DNA from: Anaeramoeba ignava
Lineage: Eukaryota > Metamonada > Anaeramoebidae
Assembly (NCBI GenBank): GCA_028826165.1
Contig: JAPDFW010000003.1
Location: 39,550 to 103,549, forward strand
Direction of reading: 5' to 3'
DNA length: 64,000 bases
Under the pieces are notes generated by a model. The model worked only from the letters and a program-made list of their open reading frames with translations, did not search any database and was not told the origin of the DNA. Position numbers and translations under genes: made by a program. Below, in pieces: positions 61,560 through 64,000 of the stretch (position 1 is its first letter; each line of letters opens with the position of its first letter).

Positions 61560-62933
61560 TTAATTCTTCATATTTTTATTCAATAAAATTACTTCTTCTG
61601 ATAATTCCTTTCTTTCTATTAAAATCTTTAAATGCTTCTTTAATTGTTTCTCAAATAATTCCCATACTTTCATATTTGTTTTTTCAATTGGCTTTTCAAT
61701 TTGTTTCCAAAATAATTTTTTTAAATCAAAATTTTCATTTGAAATTGAATCAAAAATTTCATTGATTTTTTCTAATAAATTTGGTTTTTCCCAATTTAAT
61801 CCAAGAAAGTTTTTATGAATAATCTCATCAAATTGAAATATATTATTAACTTGTTCCAAAATCCTTTTCTTTTGCATTTCTACATTCAAAACAAATTGAT
61901 TATTTTCATTTTCAACTAATTTTTCAAAACTTTTCCTTAAATTTTCAAAATTATTTTGAATTTGTTTTAATTCTTCAGTTAAAGTGATATTTTCTTGTTC
62001 AAACGCTTTCTTTTTCTCATCAAATTTTTTCTTTAAATTATTCAGTATTTCCCTTTTTTCAGATATAGTTGTTCTTTGTTGTTTGATTACTTCTTGATTT
62101 TCCAATTCTCTTTCTTTTAAAATTTCCAAATTATAATTCAACTTCACTAATTTTGTTTGATTTTCCATTTTTTGATTTTCAATTTCTAATTCTAGTTTTT
62201 GAATTTTAAGATCGAAATCTCTTCTTAATTCATTTGATTTCTCAATTTGTTCTTCATATTCTTCAATTAGATCCCAACTACTTAATGATATTTCTTGGAA
62301 TTTGGTTTGATGAAATGATTTTTCAACTTCTACTAATTTTTCAATTTGATTCTGAATTTTATAGTTTTTTTCTTTGGTCTGTGTTTTTAATAATTTGTAG
62401 AGTTTGTTTTGAAGTTGCATTTTTAATTCTTGTGATTTATTTTCCATAATTTCAAGATCATCTAAAAAAACTTTTTGAAGTTTTTGGGAATATTTTTCAT
62501 CGTTTTTACTTAAAATATCAAATTGTTCTTGTAATTTTTCTTCTTTATTTTCTGTTGAATTAATATTTAAGTTATTTTTATTAACTTCTTCTTGATTTGA
62601 ATCGATTTTTAATTGGAATGAATCAAATTGTTTTGTGTTTAATTTAATTTTTGAAAATTCTTCTTTTTTTAAGTTTATAAATTGTTTTAATTCCTCAATC
62701 AAATTATTAATTGTTTTGGAAATTTCTAAAATGAATGTTTCCTTTTCTTCTTCTTTTTGTTTTATTTTTTCTTTTTCTATTTTTTCTTGTTCGATTTTTT
62801 CCTCATTTATTTTGGAATTTTTTCCTTTAAATTTTTCATAAATTCTTTTTCTTCTATTTTCAATTCTTTCATTTTTTTCTTTTTGAAGTGAAATTTCTTC
62901 ATTTATTAATTTTATATTATTTAAAGTTTTCAT
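61560..62933 (-). CDS. DRC1-like coiled-coil protein (nexin-dynein regulatory complex)
   Basis: A 457-residue, almost wholly helical protein with heptad-rich Lys/Glu/Gln coiled coils from residue 10 to about 350. The C-terminal 100 residues are more specific: VNNIFQFDEIIHKNFLGLNW followed by EKPN resembles the DRC1 segment with FDVDRIIHTHHLGLPW, and MKVWELFEKQLKKHLKILIE with RKELSEEVILLNK resembles the DRC1 C-terminal helix. It is shorter than animal DRC1 (about 740 residues) and stops where the usual NAELRMLLQQYL end would begin. DRC1 anchors the nexin link of motile axonemes and regulates dynein. If right, the organism makes a motile flagellum. A generic coiled-coil protein is the alternative. 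Confidence 0.5.
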   Translation of the reverse strand: MKTLNNIKLINEEISLQKEKNERIENRRKRIYEKFKGKNSKINEEKIEQEKIEKEKIKQKEEEKETFILEISKTINNLIEELKQFINLKKEEFSKIKLNTKQFDSFQLKIDSNQEEVNKNNLNINSTENKEEKLQEQFDILSKNDEKYSQKLQKVFLDDLEIMENKSQELKMQLQNKLYKLLKTQTKEKNYKIQNQIEKLVEVEKSFHQTKFQEISLSSWDLIEEYEEQIEKSNELRRDFDLKIQKLELEIENQKMENQTKLVKLNYNLEILKERELENQEVIKQQRTTISEKREILNNLKKKFDEKKKAFEQENITLTEELKQIQNNFENLRKSFEKLVENENNQFVLNVEMQKKRILEQVNNIFQFDEIIHKNFLGLNWEKPNLLEKINEIFDSISNENFDLKKLFWKQIEKPIEKTNMKVWELFEKQLKKHLKILIERKELSEEVILLNKNMKN

Positions 62934-63823
62934 AATTTATTTTGAAAGAAAAATGAAAAATAAAAATGAAAAAAAATTTTTCAATTTGAATTTTTATTTT
63001 TGATTTTTGATTTTTGGAATTGACTTTGATTTTAAAAAAAAAAGAATAAGAAAAAAGAATAAATTTTTTGAATTTGAAATTGATTTTGAAATTGAAATCG
63101 AAATTGATTTTGAAATTGAAATTGAAATTGATTTTGAAATTGATTTTGAAATTGATTTTGAAATTGAAATTGAAATTGAAATTTAAATTTAAATTGAAAT
63201 TGATTTTGAAATTGAAATTGAAATTGATTTTGAAATTGAAATTGAAATTGAAATTGATTTTGATTTTGAAATTGAAATTGAAATTGAAATTGATTTTGAA
63301 ATTGAATTTGAAATTGATTTTGAAATTGAAATTGAAATTTAAATTGATTTTGAAATTGATTTTGATTTTGAAATTGAAATTGAAATTGAAATTGAAATTG
63401 GTTTTGATTTTGAAATTGAAATTGATTTTGAAATTGAAATTGATTTTGAAATTGAAATTGATTTATATTTTGAAATTGAAATTGATTTTGAAATTTAAAT
63501 TGAAATTGAAATTGAAATTGAAATTGAAATTGATTTTGATTTGGAAATTGAAATTTAAATTGAAATTGAAATTGAAATTGATTTTGAAATTGAAATTGAT
63601 TTTGAAATTGATTTTGAAATTGATTTTGAAATTGAAATTGAAATTGATTTTGAATTTGAAATTGAAATTGAAATTGAAATTGAAATTGAAATTGAAATTG
63701 AATTTGAAATTGATTTTGATTTTGAAATTGAAATTGAAATTGATTTTGATTTGGAAATTGAAATTGAAATTGAAATTGAAATTGATTTTGAAATTTGAAA
63801 TTGATTTTGAAATTGATTTTGAT
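62934..63823. repeat. GAAATT/GATTTT hexamer array
   Basis: After a leader with AAAAATGAAAAAT elements (62950-62975, the reverse of TTTTTCATTTTT) that faces the DRC1-like gene, 63070-63820 is AAATTG and ATTTTG hexamers with a few AAATTT variants. A 260-residue (LK)n/(IL)n frame across it is an artefact. Confidence 0.88.
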
Positions 63824-64000
63824 TTAATTTTCTTTCTTTTTTTGAATTGAATCAGTTAATTTAATTTTCCAAATTCCCAAAGAATAAAGAACAAACATAC
63901 GAAGAATATCCCAACCCATTTCAACACTAGTTTTAAGAACACTAACTTTAGATCCTTCCATTTCAATCCAATTCACAGGAACTTCAGCAATTGGAATTGT
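63824..64000 (-). CDS. ALG5: ALG5-like dolichyl-phosphate glucosyltransferase, C-terminus only
   Basis: The gene runs off the right edge; only the last 58 codons and the stop are present. The residues TIPIAEVPVNWIEMEGSKVS, then VEMGWDILRMFVLYSLGIWK, resemble the C-terminus of ALG5 (AEIAVNWTEIEGSKL, LQMGKDLLFIRLRYLTGAW), including the NW-E-EGSK signature. ALG5 makes dolichyl-phosphate-glucose on the cytosolic face of the ER for N-glycan assembly. A DPM1-like family member is a less likely alternative, because the short membrane-proximal tail fits ALG5 better. The last residues are a Lys-rich tail. Confidence 0.75.
   Translation of the reverse strand, partial: TIPIAEVPVNWIEMEGSKVSVLKTSVEMGWDILRMFVLYSLGIWKIKLTDSIQKKKEN

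Noticed and set aside
63068..63850. 260-residue (LK)n frame on the plus strand
   Set aside because: Translation of the GAAATT/GATTTT array; a genuine minus-strand gene (ALG5-like) begins where it ends.
1..64000. tRNA, rRNA or transposon genes
   Set aside because: No cloverleaf-like GC-bearing segment, no rRNA core sequence, and no reverse transcriptase or transposase motif was found by eye in any frame.

Overview
This is a eukaryotic nuclear fragment, extremely AT-rich, from a protist with many GT-AG introns. I reconstructed 18 complete or nearly complete protein genes plus one gene cut by the right edge. No rRNA, tRNA, CRISPR array, transposon or viral gene was seen. A DRC1-like coiled coil suggests a flagellated stage, and a nuclear NuoF with an N-terminal presequence suggests a mitochondrion or hydrogenosome. 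The style (VIT/vWA, ankyrin-BTB and CH-RasGAP proteins, Asn/Gln-rich tracts, U-rich starts with TCA) would fit an anaerobic amoeboflagellate such as Anaeramoeba, but that is inference and was not tested. LAYOUT: 376-3378(-) VIT/vWA protein with two frame breaks; 4080-8077(+) SANT/Myb protein; 8432-13723(+) MTR4 RNA helicase in 12 exons; 15268-15726(-) Med11-like; 16095-20763(+) WD40 protein in 3 exons; 22669-26606(+) intact VIT/vWA paralogue; 27832-28810(-) Dim1 U5 snRNP protein; 28876-32692(-) ankyrin-BTB protein; 32794-34935(+) BRE/BRCC45-like; 36540-40714(-) CH-RasGAP-PH protein in 8 exons; 40825-41643(-) MIS12-like; 41888-44304(+) ORMDL; 44665-48536(+) RRM/Lys-Ser-rich protein; 48766-51836(-) NuoF; 52143-55271(-) ANKRD13-like; 55569-57793(+) and 57982-59997(+) tandem Asn/Gln-rich paralogues with an unrecognised repeat; 60409-60882(+) prefoldin 5; 61560-62933(-) DRC1-like; 63824-64000(-) the C-terminus of ALG5. 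Between and within the genes lie kilobase-scale simple-sequence arrays, each with its own unit. The genes are unrelated housekeeping functions (RNA decay, splicing, transcription, chromosome segregation, sphingolipid control, respiration, chaperoning), as expected for an ordinary eukaryotic chromosome; there is no operon or cluster logic. The unexplained structure is in the DNA architecture: a U-rich TCATTTT element before nearly every start codon; a third-position A-to-T drift along long exons that resets after each intron; a TTCATTTATAAAATT motif that sits in sense orientation in introns on both strands; introns that are A-rich on the sense strand; and single-base frame breaks in otherwise conserved genes, most simply read as assembly errors in A/T runs.
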